Assembly: GCA_946122785.1 (NCBI GenBank)
Contig: CAMGYJ010000011.1
Span: 9,734,001-9,798,000, forward strand
Source of the DNA: Linum tenue
Lineage: Eukaryota > Streptophyta > Magnoliopsida > Malpighiales > Linaceae
Direction: 5' to 3'
DNA length: 64,000 nt
The notes below the pieces were generated by a model, which saw only the letters and a program-made list of their open reading frames with translations, did not search any database and had not been told where the DNA came from. Positions 11,303 through 22,872 of the stretch are shown piece by piece; the first letter of the stretch is position 1; each line of letters opens with the position of its first letter. Position numbers and translations under genes: made by a program.

Positions 11303-12616
11303 AACTCCCCCACACTTAACCATTTGCTTGTCCCCAAGCAAACCTAACTCAAACCAATGCACTCTCCAGACCTCTATAGCAACAAACAACCCAGATCGTA
11401 GGTAGAGGACTTCCTAGATCATTTAGCAACTTACGAGGTCAACCGACGCACAAGTCATCTCATAGCTTCTTCGGCGAGAGCACTAGTATCGAGTCGGCAT
11501 CATGGCAAATAGTGAACAGAGGACAAATGAATTGTGGATGAAGAGATTCTCAAAAACAAAGGATCATGGACTCACATTATTCAAGGTGCTCTATTTTCTT
11601 CTTAAAGATGGTTGGAACCCCTTTTCATTCTGTTTTGCTTGTTTTCTGTTATTTTTTTCTTTTTTTTCAAGGGTCCCAACCGGCTCTTACCGGCCATGCC
11701 AGGAGCGGATGTCTCGAGCCTCGTGCAGGGGAAAGACATGTAAGGGGACTGGAGGTAGTAGGTGGAAATTGGGAACGAATTCCCGTCCCCCCCCCCCCTT
11801 ACACACTTTCGCCCTATTCGCACGAGAGATGTTATTTTGAAGCACATTTTCGAGCACCTGTTAAACTCAAAACATGAAACAAGAGTCCATGACCGGTAGA
11901 GAATCCACAACACCACACAATTCAAGGGTCCTAAGATCACTAATTCACTCAATCAACCAACACAATATGAAGAAGAAATGAGACTTCTTAAATGCATCAA
12001 CATCCTCCATAGTGCTACACTACCTCCCTAGGTTGCATATTACTATAAAGACTGTCAATTCAAAGCATACTGAGCAGGCAATTGCACGGAAACACGTACT
12101 TGGAGCCCTCAAATTTAAAAATTTGGACAGTGGACTAGGCTCCAAGCACACAAACAGCCAAACATTCACCCCACATAAATAATCAAACACCCCCCCACAC
12201 TTAAGCATGACATTGTCCTCAATGGAGGAAAGATAAGGAGGGTAGAACGAAGTTACCAGATCAAGGGTGAATGATGATGAACGGGTCAGGCGGTGCATTC
12301 CAGAAAGAGAAAGTAATCAGAACACAAACAGCACACAAAATCTCACAAAGGTTGAGTTATTGACTCTAAAATCAAATAGCAAAACTGACTCAACCGAGGA
12401 GAAATAGAGAAAGAAATGCAAACCGACTGGTTGGGTTGCCTCCCAACAAGCGCTTCTTTCACGTCGTGAGCCGGACGATGGCTCCTAAGTTTTGGTCCAT
12501 GCTAGAACCTCCTTGAAGTTGAGGTTCTCGTCAATGAGGTGGAGTCGCAAGTCACAAGCATGTGGTGTGGCAGGTGATGAAGGCTCATGTACTTGATGCA
12601 GATGAAGTCTCCACCC
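11303..12616 (-). other. Non-coding 3' region of element B
   Basis: Polypurine tract at the LTR edge (11303-11320), a second polypurine-like tract at 12190-12205, and the conserved Athila-type motif GGGTTGCCTCCCAACAAGCG at 12433-12452, just downstream of the gag-like frame in minus orientation. Most of this tract is shared with element A. No protein is supported. Confidence 0.7.
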
Positions 12617-13654
12617 TCAAGACCTCTTCTTCTCTTCTCTCGTCTCATTGCCCCAAACCAGATATGACAGCATCGATTGGCCACCATCGCGTCCACCAAG
12701 AGGGACCGATGTTGATGTGACCTTGGTCTGGCAAAGAGACACTGCAAATGGGTCCTTGCTAAGCAGTTCCTCGAAGTTTGGTGGAGATATCACATGTAAC
12801 TCATGGCCGGTGCAGGCCTCTTCCACCTTAACTCCGTCCTCAGCCTGGACGCCAATTTCTTCTTCAGTCTCCCTTCCTTCTTCATGTGGTATCACCCCTG
12901 GGAAATGATCAAGAACTCCTCTTGCTTCACTTTCGTCATCCTCCACAACTTCTTTCTGCACCCTTTCTTGCTCTTCTTCTTCTAGCACGGATTGGAGAGC
13001 AAGTTGCCAAGCAATTTCTTTCATGAGATCTTCTTGCATCTCCTCACTCATGCCCGCCTCTTCAAAGCTCAGTTTGGGGTGTGGGAAGGTGTGGTCGGCA
13101 ACGACATGACACTCCTGATCATGATCATCACGGGAGCTCTCCGTGACAACTTCAGTGTGCTCCACAATGTCTTTGTAGCCTTCTTCGTTCTCCTCATCTT
13201 CTTGTATGGTAGCAGAAGGGTGATCTGGAGCAGGTTGCGCCCAAGATCGCTCAAGATCATCGACGCTCTTCTTAAGGCTCAGGAGGATCTCCTCTGTTTC
13301 ACGATAGGCCTGGACACACTGATCCATCCTGGAGCATGATCTCTCCATGAGAAGCCTCAATTCATAGTGTGGATCTAGCTGTGGAGTGTAGCATGGCTCT
13401 GCAGAATGGCCCGTGAAGGCCGCCATGGGTAACTCCAGCTCCAATGGCCCTTCTGGTTGTGGGAGAAATTATTCTTGGTAATGAGGTTGTTCTTGATATG
13501 CCCAGGGGTCCGGTTGTTCTCCGTAGTAAGGGGGTTAGTACTGGAACCCGAATCCATAGTCTTCTCCTCCTTGATTGCTCCAGGGAGTCTCGGGGTAATA
13601 CCACCCGGATGGTGGTGGATACCCCCAATGATTGGAGAAGCCATTAGGATCCAT
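12617..13654 (-). pseudogene. Gag-like protein of element B, two in-frame stops
   Basis: The reading frame starts at ATG 13654, shortly after the PBS, and ends at 12617 (about 345 residues). The N-terminal third is rich in Tyr, Pro and Trp (SNHWGYPPPSGWYYPE). Two stops, each one C-to-T change from CAA, lie between 13530 and 13450; from 13444 the frame is open for 275 residues. This part contains a coiled-coil-like stretch (SCSRMDQCVQAYRETEEILL) and is very acidic. No zinc knuckle or catalytic motif is visible. The position suggests a gag-derived protein of a non-autonomous Athila group; the function is not known. Confidence 0.6.
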
Positions 13655-13766
13655 GATTCAGATCTGCAACAACAAAAACAAAAACACCCAAGTGAAAAGC
13701 AAGGGTGGAAAAGAAAAGAAAAACGCTAAAGTAACAAACTTCTGCCTTTCCTAATACTCTAGAAAG

Positions 13767-13784
13767 TCCCCGGCAACGGCGCCA
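13767..13784 (-). promoter_or_regulatory. Primer-binding site of element B (Athila type)
   Basis: The minus strand reads TGGCGCCGTTGCCGGGGA six bases inside the 5' LTR. This is the standard Athila-lineage primer-binding site and fixes the orientation of the element. Confidence 0.9.
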
Positions 13785-13790
13785 AAAACT

Positions 13791-15241
13791 TGATGCTCTA
13801 AAACACAACACCTAACAATGGCCAAGTGTAACCAATGGAAGGGACTGCAGTATAGTGGCTCAAGTGATAAATATCGAATCCACGGGTCTCTAGAGTTACT
13901 ATTACTCAGCTTCAGTTTATTATTTAGCAAACCAGATTAAGATGAAAGAACTAAAACTACTCTAGCAAACTACAGTTAAAGTTAATCTAATTACAGGTTG
14001 GGAACTCACTTAGGTATGATTCCCCCTAGCCACTAGCCAGACTAACGATTGATGATTTCTAACTTGTTTCACTTTCATTCACAATGCGGAGAATCCTTGA
14101 CTAGACCTTGAGTCTCGACTAAAGGAACAAGGCCCTCTTGAGTCAATTGCCAAGAGGGACGTATCCTTCTCTAGAACAACTGATCAAGGCGTTCTGAACT
14201 AGACTCCCTCTATCGAAAGAGGTTCTCAATCGATACAAAGCAGTGAATCAACCCTCGACTAAAGCAATCGATCCACTACTATCAATCTATGGTGCTCTAT
14301 TGACCTAATCAGGTATTCCCTCTCATAGGATCAAAGCAGAATCAATAATCTCGACTAAAGCAGAATTGAATCATGAAAACATGCATAGATTGAATATGAA
14401 CTCAAGATTATCAAGTCAGAGTACTCATACAATCATCCAATCAAACAAACATAGCTAGGGTTCCTCAAAACCTAAGTGAAGGGAAGTTACTCCATAGAGA
14501 AGAAAGAGACTGCAGTAAGAATCTTCAGATGATCAGTCTTCAAGTCCGGGCTTGTTCCTCGAGCTTCCAAGGCGAAGAAATCCTCCAATTCCACTCTTAG
14601 AATGCCCTCAGATCGCCCTCTCTCTCTTTGGTTCGTCCCTTGCGTGTTTGGGATCCAAAACCCAGCTCTCCCCTTTCCTTTGGCTGAAAATCGGGTTTTA
14701 AACAGCAATTCCCGACTCACACGGGCAGGCCGCACGGCCGTGCAGCTCACCCAGTTGCCCGTGCGAGTCAAAATGCAGCGTATCGATTAGTTGAATTCCA
14801 GGCTTCTTACATGGCCAGGGTCGCACGGCCGTGCAGCTCACCTTGCACGGCCGTGTGGATTTTCTGCTCTGCCCGTGTGGCTTGCTCAGCCTCTGTTTAA
14901 TGCTTCGTTTCTCCCTCGTCCGGACTCCGAATCAGTCGCCGTTTGATCCAAGACGCTCGTAGTCTCGTACTCTTTCGTTTCATAACAAGCTTGCATGATT
15001 CTTTGTCCATAAAGTGAGGTAGAAATACATTCTTCTTCAGGTCATGCCCGAGTTTCTTCTCTCGAATCGTCAATTGATCTCTGATTGACTTGAAACTTGC
15101 GCCTATGCTTCACTTTATGTGCTAGGACCTGAAATGGGACAAAGGAACACAACCTAGCATAAAATAGGCCAAAGACGCAATAATTCAAGCTCAAACAATC
15201 AAGAAACAAAGGGGAAAACATGTGCAAATACCGAGTCATCA
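13791..15241 (-). repeat. Right (5') LTR of element B, different subfamily
   Basis: TGATGCTCTAAAAC to GAGTCATCA, 1451 bp. It shares the general plan of the other Athila-like LTRs (GGCCAAGTG near the edge, TTCCCCCTAG, CTCGACTAAAGG), but the flanking thirds look only about half identical to the left LTR. The stretch 14719-14850 (palindromic words CACGGCCGTG) is about 90% identical by eye to 10887-11005 of the left LTR. A TATA-like TTTAAA lies beside this array on the minus strand (14696-14703). Confidence 0.85.
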
Positions 15242-15246
15242 ATACC

Positions 15247-17226
15247 AAAGATCATCTTGGGAAGTTTGATGCTAAATCCGATGAATGTGTGTTTTTGGGC
15301 TATTCCATAACTAGCAGAGCATATAGAATATTCAATAAAAGGACTCTCAAAGTGGAAGAGTCCATAAATGTGATATTTGATGAATCTGCTAATGAGTGTT
15401 CAGATGAGATAGATGAAGATGATTTTGGACTTGGTGGGAGCTATGATCTACCAAGGACATAAATCACGGAGAAATCTGAACCCAGAACGATCATATCTGA
15501 AGATCAAGATAAAGCAGTAAGTACCACAAACTCTCCGATCGAGGAAGATCATGAAGTAAGACAACCTCCGCCTCATATTGCCAAACGTCATCCTTCTTCA
15601 CTTATGATAGGAGGGCTTAATGAAGGTATGGTCACTCGCTCAAGAAATTCAATTGTGCATACTGCTTTTGTGTCATTGGTTGAGCCTAAAAACGTGTTAA
15701 ATGCCTTGAATGATGAAAACTGGAATGCTGCTATGAATGATGAAATGAGTCAGTTTGAATGAGCTCATGTGTGGGAGTTAGTACCCAGACCTCCTAATAG
15801 AGTTATTATCGGGACTAAGTGGATCTACAAGATCAAGTCAAATGAAAATGGGGTAGCAACTAGAAATAGGGCTAGGCTGGTAGCTAAAGGGTACAATCAA
15901 GAAGAGGGTATAGATTTCGATGAAACCTTTGCTCCGGTAGCTAGATTAGAGGCTATTAGAATATTATGTGCGTTTGCTAGCTCTAAGGGTTTCAAACTTT
16001 TTCAAATGGACGTCAAAAGTGCCTTTCTAAATGGGGATTTAAAAGAGGAAGTGTATGTGGAACAACCACCCGGTTTTGAAGACTTTAGATACCCAAACCA
16101 GGTCTATAAATTAAACAAGGCACTATATGGACTTAAACAAGCACCAAGAGCATGGTATGAAAAACTTAGTTCTTTTCTCTTAGGAGAAGGTTTTAAAAGA
16201 GGCTCAGTGGATAAAACTCTCTTTATAAAAAATAAAGGACAACATATGCTACTAGTTCAAATATATGTTGATGACATTATATTTGGATCTTCTAGCAAAG
16301 AGTTGTGCGAGTATTTTGAAAGTATCATGAAGAAAACTTTTGAAATGAGTTCCATGGGAGAATTAATATATTTTTTAGGTTTGCAAATTAAACAAACAAC
16401 TCGAGGTATTTTCATTAGTCAAACCAAGTACATTCAAAATATGTTAAAACGTTTTGAATTTGGGAATTTAAAAACTGCAAATACACCTATGGCCTCTACA
16501 ATTAAACTAGACAAGGATGAGTCGGGCAAGTCAATTGACGAGAAGTTCTATAGAGGAATGATTGGGTCGCTAATGTATCTCACTGCTAGTAGACCCGATA
16601 TTCAATTCAGTGTGTGTCTATGTGCTAGATTTCAAAGTGCCCCTAAGGAAAGTCATCTGACTGCAGTGAAGAGAATCTTTCGTTACTTGGCTGGTACATT
16701 GGATCTAGGTATGTGGTATGATAGTGAGTCAAGTCTTGAGTTAATTGGTTATAGTGACTCAGACTATGCTGGATGCATAGTTGATCGTAAAAGTACTTCC
16801 GGGACATGTCAATTTCTAGGAAATTCACTTGTATCTTGGTTTAGTAAGAAACAAAGTTATGTTGCTCTCTCCACCGCTGAGGCTGAATACGTGGCCGCAG
16901 GCCTATGTTGTACTCAACTCCTTTGGATGAAGCATCAACTTTGTGACTATGGGTTAGAAATAAAGTCCATGCCCGTATTGTGTGACAATACGAGTGCCAT
17001 TAACATGGCAAGAAATCCCGTACAACATTCTCGAACCAAGCACATAGAAATTAGGTATCATTTCATTCGAGAATTGATTCAAGAAGGCCAAATTCAGCTT
17101 GAGTTTGTGCCTACAACAAATCAATGGGCTGATATTTTTACTAAACCTCTAAGTGTTGATCAATTTCTAACCATTCGTCGAGAACTTGGACTAATCCTTT
17201 CTAGTGAGATTAATGAATTAAAGTAA
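15247..17226 (+). pseudogene. SIRE-like Copia reverse transcriptase and RNase H (second part of pol)
   Basis: It continues the integrase frame across the element B insertion (KDHLGKFDAKSDE). Two in-frame stops lie at 15460-15462 and 15760-15762. From 15769 the frame is open for 485 residues to TAA at 17224. The RT domain (RVT_2) has [13 protein letters not shown] and [10 protein letters not shown] motifs, [10 protein letters not shown] and the YVDD active site (16264-16275). RNase H has [15 protein letters not shown] and the terminal THKPL-like block (IFTKPLS). This domain pair is intact and is the best preserved enzyme in the left third of the window. Confidence 0.88.
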
Positions 17227-18090
17227 AATCATCTTGTGTTGAGATGCCAAAAATGAGCTGTACTGCTTGAACTTAAAATAAACTTCTTCTCTTCGGGTAT
17301 GCTCATCCTCTGGGCCTGGTATTGATCTTATGGGCCGAAGCCCACGTACCTCCCTGTCATGGTGGAGATGCGGGGTACATCACTTACCTAACTGCTCCCA
17401 ATCTTTTCCTCTAAGCCGAGCTGGAGTCGCTCACTGGGTTGTGGGCCTGAGCGGCTGAGCCCAATTCCCCCCAGCGATTCCCCTGACTCTCGACCAATTC
17501 CCGATCTGCAGTTGCTCGCGACCTTCCCTCTTCACCTGCCGCCAAATCCCTAAGTTCTTGCTCGATCAATCTCTTCCCACAAATTCGTCTCCTCAATCAT
17601 CTATTCAAGGAAGTCTCTTTCCGTTGACAGAGGATACGGGAGAATCAAAATCTTTATGTCTCATTTGCTTCCTCAATTCGGTTGATTCAACCTTCCATCT
17701 TCATAATTCCTTCCTGCGTAAGTCATAGTGAGATTAATTACCCTGGTCAACTCCCTGATGCTTATAGCAATCGTGAGATTCTTTGAATAAGTACAACTAT
17801 TTCTTCCTCCCTTTCCTTCCGATCTGTTTCCTAAAAGCTCTATCAATTCTTTCCCAAAGGAAGCATTACACTCATGACTGGGGATGCAGTAGAATCCAAT
17901 CTTCATCTATTAATTGACCATGTTAAATGGGTTGATTGGAACTTCCCTATCTCAAACTCTTTCCAGTTCTGTCCCAGAAATCGTCACTATAAAAGGATAC
18001 ACTGTTCCTGTGAAAGCCTCATCCCAGCATCTCTATCCAAAAGGCAGTAGCAAAAAAAAAAAAATTCCTCTTCTCACTTTCTCGTGCACC
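17227..18090 (+). other. Spacer between SIRE-like pol and envelope-like ORF
   Basis: About 860 bp without a supported frame. It contains a poly(A) run at 18051-18063 directly before the first good ATG of the envelope-like ORF. It may include decayed N-terminal coding sequence. Confidence 0.4.
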
Positions 18091-19331
18091 ATGGCACCGA
18101 GCAATCCCCAGCTCACTGTGTCTCTTGCCCCAGCTGCCATTTTCATCAATCGAGGCTTCCAAAATGCTGAAGCTTACTCCAAGTTCCTTCGTAGCTTCCG
18201 TGACCGTGGTCTCCACCCCACGTTCCTCATACCCCCGATGATCTTCAATCGTTATAGGCTGCGGGTCAATGGTTATTTACATGAACTCGGGTGGAGCTCA
18301 CTGCTCAAAATCCGCTCCTTGACCAGTGCCTCGAAGCCGTAAGGATGTTCTACGCCAGTATGCAGTGTGGACCTGGTCCCACTCCGTCGTACTTCACGAC
18401 CACTGTCTACAATTTCAATGTGACAGTCACCGAAGATATGCTGGCTAATCTGCTGCACCTCCCTCACGATGGATACATAGCAGGCTCAACAGAAGAATTC
18501 AACAGCTATGGATTTCATCCTATCGACACTATGTCGTATCTCTCCCGAGATTCTGGGAAGTATCAGTCCTCCATGTTTTCCGTTGAACGGCTGCCCGATG
18601 ATCTGAAAGCTCTTCAGTTCTACATCACACACATGTTCCTGCCCAGAGAAGCTGAAACAGCCACAACTCTTGAAGAATCCGATCTCTGGATTATGTTTAA
18701 CGCTCGAACCGGCTGCCGGATTAGCTATGCTTCTCTCATGTTTAATCACATGATTAAATATTGAAAAGAGGATTGTGGCGGGAAACTGCCCTTTGGCCCA
18801 CAAATCACCACGTTGCTAGCGCTTGTGGGAGTCGATTTGCGTGACAAACTGACTAGCCGTGATGTTCATTCGGATCTGCAAGCACAACATGTGCTGAGAC
18901 TTACCCTCTCGGGGCTTGCACCCCGTAAACTTGCCAAAGTTCAAGGGGGAGACAAAGCTGCTAAGGCTGGAATAGAGTCTGCTAAGGCTGGAACAGATTC
19001 TGCAGAAGAGGAACATGAAGTGGAAGAGGAGGCGTGGATGAAGGGCAAGACTGCTGAGCTAGCTGCTGTTGAAATCAGCAACCTTGACAAAGGAAAAGGG
19101 GTAGTCGAATGGTCTGCAAAGCTGAAGAAGTCTCGGAGTATGGATCACGTTCAGGAAGGATTAAGGCTGGAAAAGGAAGGTAAAAGCCTTATTCGTGATT
19201 TTACCTTGGTCCTGAAGGGAAAAGAGGCAAGTTCCTCTTGCAAGCGAGTCAACAGGGTTCTATTCGTACCTTCGGAGGATGAGGAAGTCGATCCATCTGA
19301 ATATGCATCATCTCCGGAGTACACCTACTAG
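18091..19331 (+). pseudogene. SIRE envelope-like ORF, broken
   Basis: An ORF downstream of pol in the same strand, as in SIRE/Maximus elements. It starts MAPSNPQLTVSLAP at 18091 and reads to about 18290, where a frame change moves it to the frame holding LDQCLEAVRMFYASM and VTEDMLANLLHLP. This block resembles the plant transposon protein domain (PF20167-like). A TGA at 18762-18764 separates it from the last part, which has paired Ala/Gly/Lys repeats, a charged middle and an acidic C-terminus ending at 19331. No clear signal peptide or membrane span is seen, so 'envelope' is a positional label only. Confidence 0.6.
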
Positions 19332-19739
19332 GAATCGTCTTGTTGTTAGACTTAGGGGGAGTTCCATGAATGTTTGCTTTGATTAACGAGTCTGCTTTTG
19401 GTTATTAAGTCTGTTTTGGTTGTTAAGTTTGCTTCAAGGGTTAATTGTAGTTCTGGTTAAGATAGAGTCTAGGTAGAGGTGTTGAGACCTCGTGTCAAGT
19501 GTCTGGTGGCGTGTCTTATGTTTCCTTGAATAAAATGGACTCCTATTTGCCTCTAGTATACGCTTGAAACTTGCTGCCATGATTTAAGGAATGGACAGGC
19601 TGCACCAATGGTGTGTTTAAGTGTGCAGGTTTTGATTACGGTGAGCAGCTTAAAGGGTGAACTTTGACAAGGTGAAACAAGCTCTAGGACCTTCTGTTTA
19701 GGGGGAGAAAGTCAGCCATTATCAAGCTGAGGGGGAGAA
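19332..19739 (+). other. 3' UTR and polypurine tract of SIRE-like Copia
   Basis: Non-coding, with several copies of GGGGGAG (19350, 19700, 19731). The last one, GAGGGGGAGAA ending at 19739, directly precedes TGTTAGC and is the likely plus-strand primer. Confidence 0.65.
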
Positions 19740-21052
19740 TGTTAGCATCAACTTGACAAAGGCAGAACATCTTGATTCAACTTGAAGACCAAGGCAAGAT
19801 TCAAATATGAAAATCAAGGTGGAAAATCAGTGGTTGTCCCAAAAGCAATTGAGACAAGTTTACAAACCAAAAAGGAGAAAGAATATAAACTTACCATACT
19901 TGAAGATCTCAAGGGAATTCAAATTCTCAACAGCTACATTGCAGCCTATAAAAGGCGATTTGAAGGAAGAGCAAGGCAACCTTTTCAAAAGATCAACATA
20001 GCTAGCTAAGACAAAAGGGAATTTTGTTAGAGTAGCAAGGTTGATAGGAAAGGGGGTTTTCTCAAAGGGTTCGGGGAGAATTGCTTTGAGGGTTAGTGTT
20101 GGGGAAACACTGGTTTCGAGTTGCTGGGGAAGCAATTCGGGTTTGAGAAAAGAGTGTTAGATCAATCGGGTAGGGATTGATCAAAGGGTAGATAGTTTGT
20201 AACGAATAACTTCAACGCAAAATCATAGTGAATCGTCGGAGATCACACAATCGTGATTCTCTGACCGTGGAGTAGTTAGTATTGGGATCCTCATTCTCCC
20301 AATACTGGAAACCACGTAAAAATCGTGAGCTGTGTTTGTTTTCTGTTTTTAAGTTTCCAGTCTGTGTCCTTCTATTTGTTTTCTGTTCCAGGTTTAAGTG
20401 TGCAAGGGAGTCGGCTCTCGAGTCCTCAGGGAAGGCTGCGTACCAGGACTGGATTTGGGAACTCACTAAACCAGGGTTTGATTTAACTGAGTTGATTATT
20501 GCTGGGTTTTATTGAAGTGTTCTTGTTGTTCTTCCCCTGTTCATCTCACGAACAGAAGGAGGATTTGCTTTGATCGAAATCCTAGGAGCGGGAAAGGGAA
20601 TTTTAGTGTAGTTGATACTCTGTCGTTTTATGCTCATCATCTTGAAGTGGGGTTGGGACAAGGATTCGCTTGGGCTGGGATTGCTTTTGGGTTCGTTCAT
20701 TTAATCTGCCTAACCGAAAGCTACTGGGCTTAGAATCCCAAGCGAGTGAAAAGAGAGGTTTTGTATATATTGTGTAGCTGGGCTTAGAAACCTGATCTAC
20801 TTTCATTGCTAGGCTTAATTGAGTGGGCTTTGATTTTTATTAAGTTTAAGTGTAGATTTAAACGAGGGACTTCAATAGGGTGGTTAACTAGTGAGTAGAG
20901 TTTAGACCAAGGATTAGCTAGCTGTCACATTAAATTAAATTAATCTTAAGTTAGTCATTTAAATTCAATTGAGTAAAATAATATAATTGAGATCATTTGT
21001 GGTTAAGTTGTTGAAATACAGGTATAAAGTCTCGCGCTCGACGCAACCAACA
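19740..21052 (+). repeat. 3' LTR of SIRE-like Copia
   Basis: It starts TGTTAGCATC after the polypurine tract and probably ends CCAACA at 21052 (1313 bp, TGTT...AACA ends). The end is inferred from the inverted terminal bases; there is no second LTR or TSD to confirm it because the 5' end of the element is deleted. Confidence 0.55.
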
Positions 21053-21455
21053 GTTTCCACCTTTCTTCTTCATTTCTATTAGTTTCATAATTATCAGTAA
21101 AGCTTTGATCTTCTTTTATTCCCCTTTTTCTTTAGCTGCTTTTTGGGGTTTAGCTAACTTGGCTAACTACGTACCGGTCAATAAGAGAATCTAACAAAGG
21201 ATGCCTCATCACATTAGCTATCTAGCGCAGTAATATAATTGTTGGAATAGCAATGGAATCAAAGTGGGACTTGAAATCAAATGGATGGATTTAGTTAATA
21301 ACAACTTTGAGTGGTTCTTGGTACTTAATTATCTTACAATCATGACATACTAGTATTGGCTCATTAATTAGATGATGATCATAATAAGGTTTGGATTCCG
21401 TTGTACTTGTACTCAAATAGTCATGATACGGAAAGAGAAACAAAATGTGACATGA
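21053..21455. other. No gene recognised
   Basis: About 400 bp of AT-rich sequence between the Copia LTR and the palindromic MITE; nothing assignable. Confidence 0.4.
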
Positions 21456-21464
21456 TAAATATTT

Positions 21465-22530
21465 GGGTGTGCCTACGGTGACATGCATTTCATGGTGACT
21501 TACACTTTCCGGTCGACCTCAGTTAGGATTAGGTCGACCTCATTTAGAATTCGGTCGACCTCATATAGGATCTGGTCGACCTCATTCAGGATTCGGTCGA
21601 CCTCATATAGGATCAGGTGGACCTAATATGTTGTTTCAGTGTAAAAATAGTTCATGGTGCCTACTTTGGATATTCATATTATACAATTGGCTAGATGGAA
21701 ATTGAAGACTAATGACTTGTTTTGAAGCTGGAGTGTCCCTCTACATATCGAAGTGGAAGAGAGCTCGATAGGAAGTCCAAAAGACCATTTTTGAACCTCA
21801 TCAAAAGGCTATGCCAAAAGTGGGAAACTGCCTGGAAATGGCTAAGTCTGGAAACATGTTTGTGAAGCCTATTTTGGAGCTCAATTCGAGAAGCATGAAT
21901 GCGAGTCGAGTCCAGGAGCCTCTACCACGTTAAATTAAGTATGTTTTTATACAAATTCAAGGCATTGGATGAAATATTGGATATCTGTAAGGCTTCAAAC
22001 AAAAGGGTCGAAGTTGCTACGAAGGCTGTTTTTCTGGCAGACTTCGAGCACAAGCAAGCTGCCAGAAAAACAGCCTTCGTAGCAACTTCGAGCCTTTTGT
22101 TTGAAGCCTTAAAGATATTAAATCTTTCATCCAATGCCTTGAATTTGTATAATAAAATACGTAATTTAACGTGGTAGAGGCCCCTGGACTTGACTCGCAT
22201 TCATGCTTCTCAAATTGAGCTCCAAAGTAGGCTTGACAAACACGTTGCCAGACTTGGCCATTTTCAGGCAATTTCCCAGTTTTGGTATAGCCTTTTGGTC
22301 AGGTTCAAAAATGGTCTTCTGGACTTTCTATTGAGCTCCCAAGTACTTTAATGTGTAGAGGGACATTTTAGCTTCAAGACAAGCCTTTAATCTCCAATTT
22401 CCATCTAGCCAATTGTAAGATATGAATCTCCAAAGTAGGTACCATGAAACTGTTTTTACACTGAAACAACAGATTAGGTCAACCGAAAAGTGCATATCAC
22501 CGTGACATGCATGTCACCGTAGCAAAGTCC
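21465..22530. mobile_element. Palindromic Mutator-type MITE, 1066 bp
   Basis: A perfect 9-bp duplication TAAATATTT (21456-21464, 22531-22539) flanks ends that are inverted repeats (GGGTGTGCCTACGGTGACAT against GGACTTTGCTACGGTGACAT). A 9-bp TSD and GGR-starting TIRs fit Mutator-like elements. The inverted repeats extend almost to the middle, with the axis near 22049 and a short loop (about 22041-22058). The arms are about 585 and 481 bp; the left one is longer because of a 21-bp minisatellite. There is no transposase frame; apparent mirrored reading frames near 21.9-22.2 kb are by-products of the palindrome. Confidence 0.85.
21511..21636. repeat. 21-bp minisatellite inside the MITE arm
   Basis: Six copies of a 21-bp unit starting GGTCGACCT at exactly 21511, 21532, 21553, 21574, 21595 and 21616 (the last one decayed). 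The opposite arm holds one related copy near 22470, so the array expanded in one arm after or during palindrome formation. Confidence 0.85.
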
Positions 22531-22872
22531 TAAATATTTTGGTACTTATGTTGTAATTATTATTTATTGGTGTGTGTTGTTTCCTTTTTTTGGTATACTT
22601 AATTATGCAGGTGAATGGGCGAGAGAGAACAGTGCTAATATTCGAAAACAATGTTATCAATTCGTACCAACACATTTTGCTTTTAGTAGAATGCAATAGA
22701 TTTTAACTAATGAGAGCTGTCTCTTGGCACTTCTAGTGCCACAAGCACCTAAAAATTTAATATTATAAAATTCAAAAGTTCTTTTAGTGAAGCTCAATAT
22801 CTCGTGAGAAATAAGAGGAAAGAGATAAGAGATATATGCAAATGAAAAGTGTGGACAAAAGTAGTCTTCTAG

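Larger units (their letters stand above)
9960..15241 (-). mobile_element. Element B: Athila-like non-autonomous Gypsy with two unlike LTRs
   Basis: 5282 bp, minus strand, flanked by the perfect 5-bp duplication ATACC (9955-9959, 15242-15246). The left (3') LTR is 9960-11302, the right (5') LTR 13791-15241, and the Athila-type PBS is at 13767-13784. The only coding relic is a gag-like ORF (13654-12617); there is no protease, RT, RNase H or integrase. The two LTRs belong to different subfamilies although the TSD shows that both ends come from a single insertion (see findings). Confidence 0.85.
8003..21052 (+). mobile_element. SIRE/Maximus-like Copia, 5'-truncated, interrupted by element B
   Basis: This Copia runs from the middle of a gag zinc knuckle through protease, integrase, reverse transcriptase, RNase H, an envelope-like ORF and a 3' LTR. 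The 5' LTR, PBS and most of gag were removed by the deletion that joined it to element A. Element B sits in the integrase-to-RT linker with a perfect ATACC duplication (9955-9959 and 15242-15246); the Copia frame reads on across the empty site. The acidic gag region after the knuckle (AATWSCSEEEDEDGEE) and the ORF downstream of pol both fit the SIRE/Maximus lineage. Confidence 0.8.

Noticed and set aside
21899..22200. Two mirrored open frames of 92 residues on opposite strands
   Set aside because: They are the two arms of the MITE palindrome read in both directions; no domain, and the similarity is explained by the inverted repeat.
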